This document shows positions 25,990-34,756 of a stretch of DNA of 64,000 nucleotides, one piece after another. The DNA lies in contig NZ_LQBK01000037.1 in assembly GCF_001483755.1 (NCBI RefSeq), forward strand, positions 1 through 64,000. Direction: 5' to 3'. The translations under genes and the position numbers were made by a program. This DNA is from Kocuria rosea subsp. polaris. Its GTDB lineage: Bacteria > Actinomycetota > Actinomycetes > Actinomycetales > Micrococcaceae. Position 1 is the first letter of the stretch, and each line of letters begins with the position of its first letter. Below the pieces are notes generated by a model. It did not search any database. It had not been told where the DNA came from and was given only the letters and a program-made list of their open reading frames with translations.

Positions 25990-27743
25990 TGAGCACCAAG
26001 GCCCGTAAGCAGATCATCCTCCCGGCCAGCCGGGGCAACACCTCGACCACCGTCCTGGACCGGGCCTTCGCCCGGACGAAGCTGGGCAAGGTGTTCGCCA
26101 AGCCCAAGCGCACCGGCAGCACCTCGGTTACTGCCTCCTCCACTCGTCGCCCGGGCCCGCGGGGTCACAAGGGCCGGGGGTTGGGGGAGGCGCAGCTGCT
26201 GCACCCGATCCGGGAGATGCGCGGCACCAACTACCAGGTGTGCGGACTGTTCCCCTTCCCCATGGGCGGCGGCTCTCCACTGGAAGGCGTGCCGCTGGGG
26301 CGGAACCTGCTCTCGGGGGAGCCGGTGTGCTGTGACCCGATCTCCTGGTTCCAGAAGCTGCGGGTGATCGCCAACCCCTCGGCCTTCATCATGGCCAACC
26401 CGGGGCTGGGCAAGTCCTCCCTGCTGCGGCGGATGGCCATCGGGCTGGCCGCCTTCGGGGTGTGGCCGATGGTCCTCGGCGACATCAAGGGCGAACACGT
26501 CGCGATGATCGAGCACCTGAGCGGGGCCGTCCTCCCGCTGGGCCGCGGGGTCGGGCACATCAACCCGCTCGACGACGCCGGAGCGGTGGCAGCGGCCAAG
26601 CTGCTGTCTGCTGCGAAGGCGGAGGAGCTGCTGGCCGATCTGCACACCCGACGGTTCGACCTGATCCGGTCGCTGATCGCGATCCTGCGCAAGAAGCCGC
26701 TGAACGAGCGCGAGGACCAGATCCTGGATCGGTGCCTCACCGTCCTGGAAGCCCGCCACACCGAGACCGGCACGGTCCCGGTCATGGCGGACCTGCGCCA
26801 GGTGCTCAAGGACAAGCCGGTCGAGGTGCGCGAGGTCTCCCTGGATCGCGGCAGTGATGAGCGTTACGAGGCCATCACCGAGGGCCTGGAGTCCTCGCTG
26901 AACTCCTTGTGCGGGACCGGGGCCTTCGGGCAGATGTTCGCCCGCCCCTCCACCAACAAGATTGACGCCTCGAGGCCGATGGTCTTCGACCTCTCGCGGA
27001 TCTCCCAGTCCGAGTCCGATCTGCGGGCGGCCACGCTGTTGGCGTGCTGGTCGGTTGGCACCGGAACGGTGCGGACCTCCAACATGCTCGCCGATGACGG
27101 GGTGATCGCCCGGCAGCGGTTCCTGCTCATCCTTGACGAGCTGTGGAACACCCTGGCGGCCGGGCCCGGCATCGTCGATCAGGTCAACGCGCTGACCCGT
27201 CTGAACCGGGAGATGGGGGTCGGGCAGATCATGGCCTCCCACACCCCGTCTGACCTCATGGCTGTGCGGGGCGAGGAGGACCGGGCGAAGGCCAAGGGCA
27301 TCATGGACCGCTGCGGGATCAAGATCCTCGGCGGCCTGGCCAAATCCGAGATGCCGCTGCTGACCGAGTCCGTGCCGCTGTCGATGCGCGAGCAGGAACA
27401 GCTCGCCGCCTGGCAGGACCCGCCGGCCTGGAACCGCCGCGGGGACGAGGAGATCCAGTACACCAACGATGACGTGTACGCCTCCACCGACCGGCTCACG
27501 ATCAACGAGGCCGAGCTGCGGGCCTGGCTTCAGGACCCCGAGAACCGGGAATGGTACTTCGACGATCGCACCACCTCCCCGCCGCCGGGCCAGGGGAAGT
27601 TCTTCATCAAGGTCGGCGCGAGGGCGGGGATTCCGTTCTCGATGGAGTTCACCCCCACCGAGCGCCGGTCCCAGGTCCACGACACCGAGAAGAAGTGGCA
27701 CGAGGCCAAGTTCCGCGCTGCTCAGGAAAGGGGCGAACGATGA
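25989..27743 (+). CDS. VirB4/TraC-like type IV secretion ATPase
   Basis: 584 residues. Walker A NPGLGKSSLLRR lies near residue 140 and Walker B FLLILDELWN near 380, followed by ASHTPSDLMA and GIKILGGLAKSEMP, typical of the VirB4/TraC motor. The N-terminal membrane-interaction part found in long VirB4 proteins is absent here and appears to be supplied by the preceding SCO6880-like protein, so one function is split over two coupled genes. It powers assembly or transport. The stop overlaps the next ATG (ATGA). Confidence 0.88.
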   Translation: MSTKARKQIILPASRGNTSTTVLDRAFARTKLGKVFAKPKRTGSTSVTASSTRRPGPRGHKGRGLGEAQLLHPIREMRGTNYQVCGLFPFPMGGGSPLEGVPLGRNLLSGEPVCCDPISWFQKLRVIANPSAFIMANPGLGKSSLLRRMAIGLAAFGVWPMVLGDIKGEHVAMIEHLSGAVLPLGRGVGHINPLDDAGAVAAAKLLSAAKAEELLADLHTRRFDLIRSLIAILRKKPLNEREDQILDRCLTVLEARHTETGTVPVMADLRQVLKDKPVEVREVSLDRGSDERYEAITEGLESSLNSLCGTGAFGQMFARPSTNKIDASRPMVFDLSRISQSESDLRAATLLACWSVGTGTVRTSNMLADDGVIARQRFLLILDELWNTLAAGPGIVDQVNALTRLNREMGVGQIMASHTPSDLMAVRGEEDRAKAKGIMDRCGIKILGGLAKSEMPLLTESVPLSMREQEQLAAWQDPPAWNRRGDEEIQYTNDDVYASTDRLTINEAELRAWLQDPENREWYFDDRTTSPPPGQGKFFIKVGARAGIPFSMEFTPTERRSQVHDTEKKWHEAKFRAAQERGER

Positions 27744-29536
27744 GCTCCCTGGACCGCAAGTACAAGGCCGGCGGCGGGGAGGAAGCCCTGCTGCTGACTC
27801 TGCTCTTCGCCCTCGTCGGTGTTCCGACCATCCTCTACGTCGTCGCCAGCGCCGGCCATGCCCTGACCCCGCGTGCTAATCCGCTGCCTACCGGGTACTG
27901 GGAACGGTCCCTGGGCGTCTTCACGGGCGAGGCCCCGTGGCGCACCACGGAGACCGTCCTGGCCGCCACGGTCGGGTTGTTCCTGACCGGGCTGTTCGCA
28001 CTGTGGGGGTGGAAGCGTCATCAGAAGGCGAAGAAGGTCGTCAAGCACGACCGTGCCGCCCCGCGCATGGCGTCGGTCCGTGACGTCGCTCCCTTCACCG
28101 AGAAGCAGGCGCGCGCCAAAGCTGCTCGCTTCGGCGTCGAGGTCCCGGGGGTGATGATCGGCAAGATGGTCCGCGGCGGGCACACGCTTTACGCCTCTTG
28201 GGAGGACACCCTCCTGCACATCTGGGGCACCCGTACCGGCAAGACCACCTCCCAGGCGGCCCCGTCGATCATCGAGGCCCCGGGTCCGGTGATCGCCACC
28301 TCCAACAAGCGCGACCTCTCCGATCTGACCCGCGACCTCCGCGCCGAGAACGGCGACGTGTGGGTTTTCGACCCCCAAGGTGTGGCCGGGGAGGCGCCGA
28401 CCTGGTGGTGGAACCCGCTGAGCTACGTCACCGATAGTGAGCGCGCCGCTGAGATGGCGAACAACTTCGCTACCGGCTCCCGCCCGGCCGGGGCCAAGAT
28501 GGGGGACGCTCACTTCGATTCGGCCGGCAAGGACCTGCTGGCCGGGCTGTTGCTCGCCGCCGCCTGCGGTGGGGAGCCGATTGAGCGGGTGCACTACTGG
28601 CTGACCCGTTCCACCGATGACACCCCCGCCAAACTCCTCGACGCGGCAGGGTGGTCCAAGGAAGCCGACTCGGTGGCCAGCACCATCCGCCAGCCCGAGA
28701 AGTACCGCGGCAGCGTCTACTCCACCGCCCTGCAGATGGCCGCGTGCCTGAAGAACGAGAAGATCGCCGCCTGGGTCAACCCCACGGGTCCGGACGACGA
28801 CCGCCCGCAGTTCGACCCGAAGCCGTTCGTGGCCGGCAAGCACACCCTCTACGCCCTGTCCAAGGAAGGGGCCGGCACCGCAGGTCCGCTGGTGACCGCC
28901 CTGACCGTGGCCACCGTGACCGCCGCCGAAGAGCACGCCGTCACCCAAGCCGGGGGCCGGCTGGCCACCCCGATGGTCTGCGTGCTCGATGAGGCGGCCA
29001 ATGTGTGCCGGTGGGCGAACCTGCCCGACCTCTACAGTCATTACGGCTCCCGCGGCATCGTTGTCTCCACCTTCCTGCAGTCCTGGTCCCAAGGCGTGGA
29101 CGTGTGGGGCGAGTCCGGGATGAAGAAGCTGTTCTCCACCGCCAACGTCGTCACCTACGGCGGCAACGTCAAAGAAGAAGGCTTCCTCAAGATGCTCTCG
29201 GAGTTGATCGGCAAGTACACCTACACCTCCGTCTCCTCCTCCCGGCAAAAGGACTCAGGCTCTACTTCCCGCCAGGACGCCACCGACGACATCCTCTCCG
29301 TGGCCGACCTCGCCGCGATGCCCAAGGGCCGGGCGGTGATGCTCGGCTCCGGGACCAGGGCCGTACTGCTGCGCACCGTCCCGGTCAGCGCCCGCCCCTA
29401 CGCCGAAGCAGCAGCGGCCTCCGAAGCCGCACACAACACCCCTGCCAAAGTGGAGCCGGTGCCTGAGCTCCAGGCTGCTGAGCCGAGCCCGACCAAGCCC
29501 ACGGGCAACCGGTGGGCGGCCCTGGTGAAGGAGTAG
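27740..29536 (+). CDS. VirD4/TraG-type coupling protein
   Basis: 598 residues. Two N-terminal membrane helices (about 16-38 and 72-94) anchor the protein. The cytoplasmic ATPase has Walker A GTRTGKTTSQAAP, a VFDPQGVAGE segment and Walker B MVCVLDEAANV, followed by the motor core (FLQSWSQGVDVWG). Coupling proteins dock the relaxase-DNA complex to the secretion channel and pump DNA. The start is the ATGA overlap at 27740; the longer frame upstream is a shadow. The relaxase it should serve is encoded at 38535-40049. Confidence 0.92.
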   Translation: MSSLDRKYKAGGGEEALLLTLLFALVGVPTILYVVASAGHALTPRANPLPTGYWERSLGVFTGEAPWRTTETVLAATVGLFLTGLFALWGWKRHQKAKKVVKHDRAAPRMASVRDVAPFTEKQARAKAARFGVEVPGVMIGKMVRGGHTLYASWEDTLLHIWGTRTGKTTSQAAPSIIEAPGPVIATSNKRDLSDLTRDLRAENGDVWVFDPQGVAGEAPTWWWNPLSYVTDSERAAEMANNFATGSRPAGAKMGDAHFDSAGKDLLAGLLLAAACGGEPIERVHYWLTRSTDDTPAKLLDAAGWSKEADSVASTIRQPEKYRGSVYSTALQMAACLKNEKIAAWVNPTGPDDDRPQFDPKPFVAGKHTLYALSKEGAGTAGPLVTALTVATVTAAEEHAVTQAGGRLATPMVCVLDEAANVCRWANLPDLYSHYGSRGIVVSTFLQSWSQGVDVWGESGMKKLFSTANVVTYGGNVKEEGFLKMLSELIGKYTYTSVSSSRQKDSGSTSRQDATDDILSVADLAAMPKGRAVMLGSGTRAVLLRTVPVSARPYAEAAAASEAAHNTPAKVEPVPELQAAEPSPTKPTGNRWAALVKE

Positions 29537-29539
29537 GCC

Positions 29540-29971
29540 ATGGACATCGGTGCCCGCCGCACCAACAGCCACGACGACATCGACGACGAGCCCCTCGCGG
29601 AAGCCGAACCGGGGGAGGGGGAGCGGGAGCTCGTATACGCAAACGTGGCCGAGTTCGTCACCGAGCACCTGGCCTACCAGTACCGCCGCGACATCGACCT
29701 CGCCGGCCGCTCCACCACCTTCACCTGGTGCGCCCAATGGTGGCGCCACGAAGAAGCCGTCAGCCGCCTCACCGGCCTCTGGCGGGCCTGGGAGAACCTG
29801 CGCACCGACCCCACCACCGGGCTAGCCGTGTGGTGGCGCGACTACGCCGACCCAACCATGCGGGTGCTCTTCGACGAGAAGGGACCTTTCCATGGCTGTA
29901 CCCCTAGGGCCCACAGTCCCAAGGGGATACCGCTTCCGCTGGATCCTCCACCAGCCGGACTGTTCGACTGA
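29540..29971 (+). CDS. DUF4913 family protein
   Basis: 143 residues. The core TFTWCAQWWRHEEAVSRLTG and LWRAWENLRTD, then the closing HSPKG...LPLDPPPAGLFD, match DUF4913, a small family carried at the end of actinobacterial transfer operons. Function unknown. It follows the coupling protein by 3 bases and is probably the last gene of the operon. Confidence 0.85.
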   Translation: MDIGARRTNSHDDIDDEPLAEAEPGEGERELVYANVAEFVTEHLAYQYRRDIDLAGRSTTFTWCAQWWRHEEAVSRLTGLWRAWENLRTDPTTGLAVWWRDYADPTMRVLFDEKGPFHGCTPRAHSPKGIPLPLDPPPAGLFD

Positions 29972-30590
29972 GCAAGCACTACGAGCCATTGCTGGCCAGT
30001 GCCCGCGCTAATGCGGTTACTCCTCTTCCGTCACCTCCCACCCAAGCCCGCCAAGATCATGACCGCTGGACCCGCCAGTGTCGCCGAGCGCAATCCCAGC
30101 CCATTGGAGTGACCGAGGTCCGATCGTCGTCATGGCGGCGCTAAGTCTGGAAAAGACAGCAACCCGGCTGTGGCAGCGCTCCACTGCGCTGCGCCTCCAG
30201 GCATCAGGGAGTTTGCTACGACCCGCGGCAATTACAGCGCCCCGGCACGATCGAATGGCACTGTGTGGCGCGGGCTGATGGGACGCCTACTTCCTCCCGC
30301 GGACGCTTTTAAAGCTACCGCCACTCTGTTTTGCTTAGGCGTACCGGTGAGTAGATCCGCCGCGCTTTACCCAGGTGCCGGAGGCCGTCTTTATCTGAGA
30401 TCTGCTGGTCACGGCACCACCCTGCACTCATATGTACGGGATTTGCTCATGTCGGTGTCCTGTCCGCCCGGGACGCCTACGGTCAGCTCCGCTGAGAAGG
30501 CTTGTATGGCTGAGTGTGGACCACGCCCGCTAGCCCGGCGTGAGTGCATCTCAGCTTGTGAGAGGGGGGTAAGTCGGTGAGACTACTCCT
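29972..30590. other. Gap without a supported gene
   Basis: About 620 bases. Two frames (30078-30278 and 30170-30580) have compositions typical of shadows (Cys/Arg/Pro-rich) and no ribosome binding site. A 39-codon frame at 29892-30011 overlaps the DUF4913 end and is unconvincing. Confidence 0.4.
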
Positions 30591-31496
30591 ATGGGGGAAT
30601 CAGAGCAGGAAGCAGTCAGAGTGTGGTTGGGGGAGTACTGGTGGTTAATACCGCTTGGAATCCTATTCGTCATCATCGTCCTAGGCGTTCTGGGTAGGGC
30701 AAACCAGCAGAGTGCTCGGCGAAAGTACCTGAATGACCCCAAGACCATCGCCTGGCGAGAAAAGTTGCTCGACTTTGTGGTTGAAGAAAGTAGCAACCAA
30801 AAGGAAAAGGTGCCACTGCGGAGGTTTTGGAAACGAAACAAAATCAGGGGGCGGAGGCGTTATTTTGTGCTGAAACCCCTTCTGGACAATAAAACTTTGT
30901 ATATTGCGCAAAAACCCGAAAAGTCAAAGCCAGAACCCAAGGATGACGGGTTGCCCGCCATGCTGGCTGCCATGTTGGATGATGCATTCGACGCGATGAT
31001 CAAAGGCATAGATGGATGGCTGAATCGAGCGCTATGCATACCCCCGGACAGTGTAGTTCTCAGTGATCGCACCTGGCTTCGAATCCGGAATGGGGAAGCA
31101 ACGACTCACCAAGTCACCATCGAAAGTGTAAAGCAAATGCAGTATTTCGGGGAAAATAGCAGTGTGGGAAACGCCATGATGGCGGGTGAAGGAATCAGTG
31201 ACAGTTCGCAGCGAAGCACGCATACGAACGTCAATACAGCGGACCACCTTGACAAGCTGCACGAACTTCACATCGCTCTACTGACCGATGCACGTAAGGC
31301 GGACCCAGATGAGGCCGTCATTATCCGCAAGCTCGCCAACGAATTACAGGGAGTCCTCAACGATGATCAGGGGGCAAAAGACGATCGTTTGCAGCCGCTA
31401 ATGAAACGCATTAAGGGTGCCACCAGCACGTTCAGCGGTGCGATGAATACGACTGCATCAGCTCTTACAGTTATGAAGGAAACGGGCATCCTCTAG
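30591..31496 (+). CDS. Uncharacterised membrane-anchored protein, lower GC than neighbours
   Basis: 301 residues. A single membrane helix near the start (about 16-36) is followed by a basic patch (RRFWKRNKIRGRRR) and a soluble domain. The C-terminal 130 residues are helical (HLDKLHELHIALLTDARKAD, VIIRKLANELQGVLNDD). No family recognised. Base composition and codon use are distinctly more AT-rich than in the transfer genes on either side, a sign of separate acquisition. It could be an exclusion, defence or host-interaction function of the element, but nothing in the sequence decides this. Confidence 0.65.
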   Translation: MGESEQEAVRVWLGEYWWLIPLGILFVIIVLGVLGRANQQSARRKYLNDPKTIAWREKLLDFVVEESSNQKEKVPLRRFWKRNKIRGRRRYFVLKPLLDNKTLYIAQKPEKSKPEPKDDGLPAMLAAMLDDAFDAMIKGIDGWLNRALCIPPDSVVLSDRTWLRIRNGEATTHQVTIESVKQMQYFGENSSVGNAMMAGEGISDSSQRSTHTNVNTADHLDKLHELHIALLTDARKADPDEAVIIRKLANELQGVLNDDQGAKDDRLQPLMKRIKGATSTFSGAMNTTASALTVMKETGIL

Positions 31497-31537
31497 GACC
31501 ACCAGTTTTAAAACCGCCTTACCCGGCGCATCAACCG

Positions 31538-31561
31538 GGCGGGGCATGTGACGACCCCGCC
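31538..31561. terminator. Terminator-like hairpin after the 301-residue gene
   Basis: GGCGGGG (31538-31544) pairs with CCCCGCC (31555-31561) 40 bases after the stop. A perfect 16-base palindrome, CCCTCGGCGCCGAGGG, follows at 31620-31635. The rest of 31497-31901 holds no gene. Confidence 0.5.
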
Positions 31562-31901
31562 AGCCGGCGCGTCCGGTGCCGTTGAGATGTAGTGACCCTC
31601 AGGCATTCGGGGAATGGGTCCCTCGGCGCCGAGGGGTGCCGCATACACGTGGCACGCTTCAATCTCACTGCCCGCGGGGTTTGCTCGCTAACCCGTAGTG
31701 AGTCCGCGCCGAATCCGGACCTCTATCCGCCAGGCGTGCGCTGAACGGTTTTCAACCCCCGACACCCGTGTGGGTGAGCCATCGTCTGCATGGGCCACCC
31801 GGAACCTCTAAGCGAGGCCCCTGCTTGCAGGGTGATGCACCCTGGCTCCGATTACCCCATGGCGACCAAATTTTCCGGTTTTGTGCACTATGCTGAGGTG
31901 C

Positions 31902-32570
31902 ATGGAGCACGCCGAGAAGAACCCTGACCCTGCTCGCCCCCAGCTCTACGTGGCTGCTGAGGACGCCACCTCGGTGCTGGGGACCCTGGGGCTGGATGCC
32001 GGGGTCTTGGTGAGCTCGGTGCGTACGGGAGTGGAGAGCGCTCAGGAGATCACGCCGTTCCACCCGGTGACTGCCCGAGGGTTCACGCAGTGGTCGGAGA
32101 CAGTGGCCTATCTGCGCCATGAGCTCGTGGAACAAGGGTGGAGGCGCGGGGACCCGCAGAATTCTCCCCGAGTTTTTTCCCCGGATGGGTCGATGGCGAT
32201 CATGGTCATCGGCGGGAACGCCGACACCGGCATCTCGCTGACGGTGAATCCGCGCACGGCGCGCCGTCGCGGTCCGGCGACTCGAGCTGCAGTGCAGTGC
32301 AACGATCAGCAGGTGCTGGACATCAATGTGCCGGCCGCTTGGACGCGGCAGCAGCCGCTCACTTGGGTGCTGCTGTACCACTGGTCGAAGGACGAGCCGG
32401 TGGTGCGGGCTGAGCTGTCCCTGCCGGTGAGGGTGACCGACGACGGTGATATCGCCCAGTGGAGCAGCCGCATTTTGTTGCCTTCCCAGGATCTCACCGG
32501 CCTGGAGCTGCCCCAGCGGCCGGCTGGCCCTCAGGATGACGTCGACTTCAGGATTGTGGAATTGTCGTGA
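31902..32570 (+). CDS. Hypothetical partner of the XRE-ImmA protein
   Basis: 222 residues, soluble, no recognised domain. The C-terminal half alternates strands (LDINVPAAW, PLTWVLLYHWSKDEPVVRAE) and looks like a beta-sandwich. A TATGCT hexamer at 31889-31894 lies 7 bases before the ATG at 31902, so the message may be leaderless; GAGG is too close to serve as a normal ribosome binding site. It overlaps the ImmA-type gene by 4 bases, so the two products are probably made in fixed proportion and may interact. Confidence 0.65.
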   Translation: MEHAEKNPDPARPQLYVAAEDATSVLGTLGLDAGVLVSSVRTGVESAQEITPFHPVTARGFTQWSETVAYLRHELVEQGWRRGDPQNSPRVFSPDGSMAIMVIGGNADTGISLTVNPRTARRRGPATRAAVQCNDQQVLDINVPAAWTRQQPLTWVLLYHWSKDEPVVRAELSLPVRVTDDGDIAQWSSRILLPSQDLTGLELPQRPAGPQDDVDFRIVELS

Positions 32571-33739
32571 CCCTCGAACCCTCTCGGATCACTCTGGCGA
32601 GGTTGCGGGCGGGACTCAGTAAGACCGAGCTGGCCCGCCGACTTCAGGCCACTTCTCGCACGGTGACCAACTACGAAACCGACGGTGCCCCAGATCGGGT
32701 GGCTCCGACACTGGCAGATGCGCTGGATTGCACCCCGGCCTTCTTTCGTATGCCCGCCACGGCGCCACTAGAGGAGGACCGAGTCTTCTTCCGTGCGCGG
32801 CGCCGCTCGAGCGCCTCGCAGAAGCATGCAGCTACCTCTGCTGGACGGACCGGGGTGGAACTGTACGCGCTCATCACCGAGCATTTCGTGCTGCCTGAGC
32901 TCACGGTGCCTGATCTGGCGGGCTTAGACCCTCTCGATGCTGCCCAGCAGGTGCGCGCAGAATGGCATCTAGGCATTGACCCGCTACCCAACTCGGTGCG
33001 CCTAGCCGAATCCCACGGCGTTCGAGTTTTGAGCTTGCCGTCAGGGACAGCCGATGTGGACGCCTTCAGTATTTGGGAGGACGGACGACCATACGTTTTT
33101 CTCTCCACGATGAAGACCGCTGAAAGATCTCGCTTTGACCTGGCTCATGAACTTGGACACCTGGTGATGCACAGCGGCCTTGATGCATCATCGGATCTTG
33201 AGCGAAACGCAGAGAAAGAAGCTGACCAGTTCGCTTCTGAACTGCTGATGCCACGCATCCTGCTACGAGCCCGAGTAGGGAGGGAACCCTCCATCTCCGC
33301 TGTGCTCAAGCTCAAGACATACCTGGGTGTCTCCGCGATGGCGCTGGCTCATGCTCTGCATAAAGCTGGATTGATGACGGACTGGTCCTATCGTCAGACC
33401 TGCATCGAACTGACTAAACGCGGTTACCGATCCAGCGAGCCCGAGGGGATGGATCGAGAGACATCACGAGTATTCAGTGTCATTCTCCCAGCCCTTCATA
33501 AATCCAAAGGATGGGGTACAGAAGAAATTGCTCAATGCCTTGGCGTTCCAGCCACCGAAGTGCATGATCTGACGTTTGGCCAGGCTCTGGCGAACATCAC
33601 TTCTCAACAATGCGGCAAGGCATCCCAGGAGCGTTCGAGATCTCATTTGTCCCTGTTGCACGGAGGAGCGGCTACCACGACTCACCATGGTCTTCATGCC
33701 GTCTCAACACCACGTCCTGCTACGGGGCGCAACCGCTAG
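32567..33739 (+). CDS. XRE-family HTH / ImmA-IrrE Zn-metallopeptidase fusion
   Basis: 390 residues. An N-terminal Cro/C1 helix-turn-helix (about 5-60; RAGLSKTELARRLQATSRTV) is joined to an ImmA/IrrE peptidase domain with the zinc motif FDLAHELGHLVMH and the downstream EADQFASELLMP glutamate. ImmA-type proteases cleave repressors to induce mobile elements (ICEBs1) or stress responses. The C-terminal 100 residues are Ser/Thr/His-rich at the end and unconserved. In this element it may relieve repression of transfer or act in a toxin-antitoxin-like pair with the preceding gene. Confidence 0.88.
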   Translation: MTLEPSRITLARLRAGLSKTELARRLQATSRTVTNYETDGAPDRVAPTLADALDCTPAFFRMPATAPLEEDRVFFRARRRSSASQKHAATSAGRTGVELYALITEHFVLPELTVPDLAGLDPLDAAQQVRAEWHLGIDPLPNSVRLAESHGVRVLSLPSGTADVDAFSIWEDGRPYVFLSTMKTAERSRFDLAHELGHLVMHSGLDASSDLERNAEKEADQFASELLMPRILLRARVGREPSISAVLKLKTYLGVSAMALAHALHKAGLMTDWSYRQTCIELTKRGYRSSEPEGMDRETSRVFSVILPALHKSKGWGTEEIAQCLGVPATEVHDLTFGQALANITSQQCGKASQERSRSHLSLLHGGAATTTHHGLHAVSTPRPATGRNR

Positions 33740-34756
33740 ATAGAACCCGTTGCGCTGAATCTATGGAAGAGAGCCTTTACGAAGCTCAGCGACATCGCCA
33801 ATGAGGTGCACCAAGCCCTACTTTACATAATCATTCTTATCGGCTAACGGTCAGTGGGGAGTTCTCGCATCTGATGCAAGTACTCGTCCCACCTTGCCTA
33901 CGGGCGTCTGTCCAGGCGGTGACAGGGTGCACGGCGGATGGGATGGATCGTCGAGCTCGTGAGGCCGGCGTCGTCCACGCAGGCCAGCATGGAGAACTCT
34001 CGTTTTATGAGAGATTCGCGCGTACAGCTGAGGTGTGGAACGGCGCTTGGTCGTACACCTCGGCTCTTCGCCGATGAAGGCGCGCGTGGTTGTGGACTGA
34101 GACTCGAGCGCTGGAAGTGCACGCACTGCCGCCCCAGCGACTGCTCTGCCGGCGTGGCAGGAAGTTACTCATCCTGCCTCAACACGTCTCGCTACCGGTC
34201 ACTCCACGGAAGTCCTCGCATCTGGTGGAGATCCCGTTCAGCTGATTTTTAATTCACCGGCGTTGGTTACGTGGCGTGGGCATGGATGAGCACCAATGGG
34301 AGGGATCAGCCGTTGCGCGAACCCCGAGCCACGACTGCCGCTGCAACCGGCCCGGCGGGCGCGGCGTCCCCTCCATCAGGGATGGGCTGCCCCCGCGCGG
34401 CCTGACATCTTCAGCGCCTTAGCGCAGCGACACCGCCCCCGCATTCACTGCTGACTGGGCCCATGGCCGGGAGAGAAGGCAATGGGGCCTTGTCGACACT
34501 TTGTGACCGCTAGCTTCATTCCCATAAGAAAATAGATGTGTCACGATGTGAGCGCTCAGGCCGGACGGGGCCATCGATCCGCCGCGACAGCGTTGCCGGT
34601 CGCGGCGGCGAACTCCGCGAGAACACGACCCCACGGCTTCCACCGACAATTCCACCCCGTATCTGCCAGGTGCCTCCAGCTCCTGCCGGTCCCCGGTGGC
34701 TGCAGTGACGTCCCCGGGCAACGCCCGGAGCGCACCAGGATGGATGGAGGAATTCG
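33740..34756. other. Gap with two degenerate repeats (copies 2 and 3)
   Basis: About 1 kb without a supported gene. Two copies of the CTCGCATCTG(A/G)TG block occur at 33856-33876 and 34208-34237. On the minus strand they read DEYLHQMRELPTDR-stop and ERDLHQMRGLPWSDR-stop. The frame before copy 2 contains further protein-like residues (REFSMLACVDDAGLTSSTIH) interrupted by a stop. These look like decayed ends of one gene type, also present at 17.1 kb. Confidence 0.45.

Noticed and set aside
30170-30580. 136-codon frame after DUF4913
   Set aside because: No ribosome binding site, biased composition, no family resemblance.
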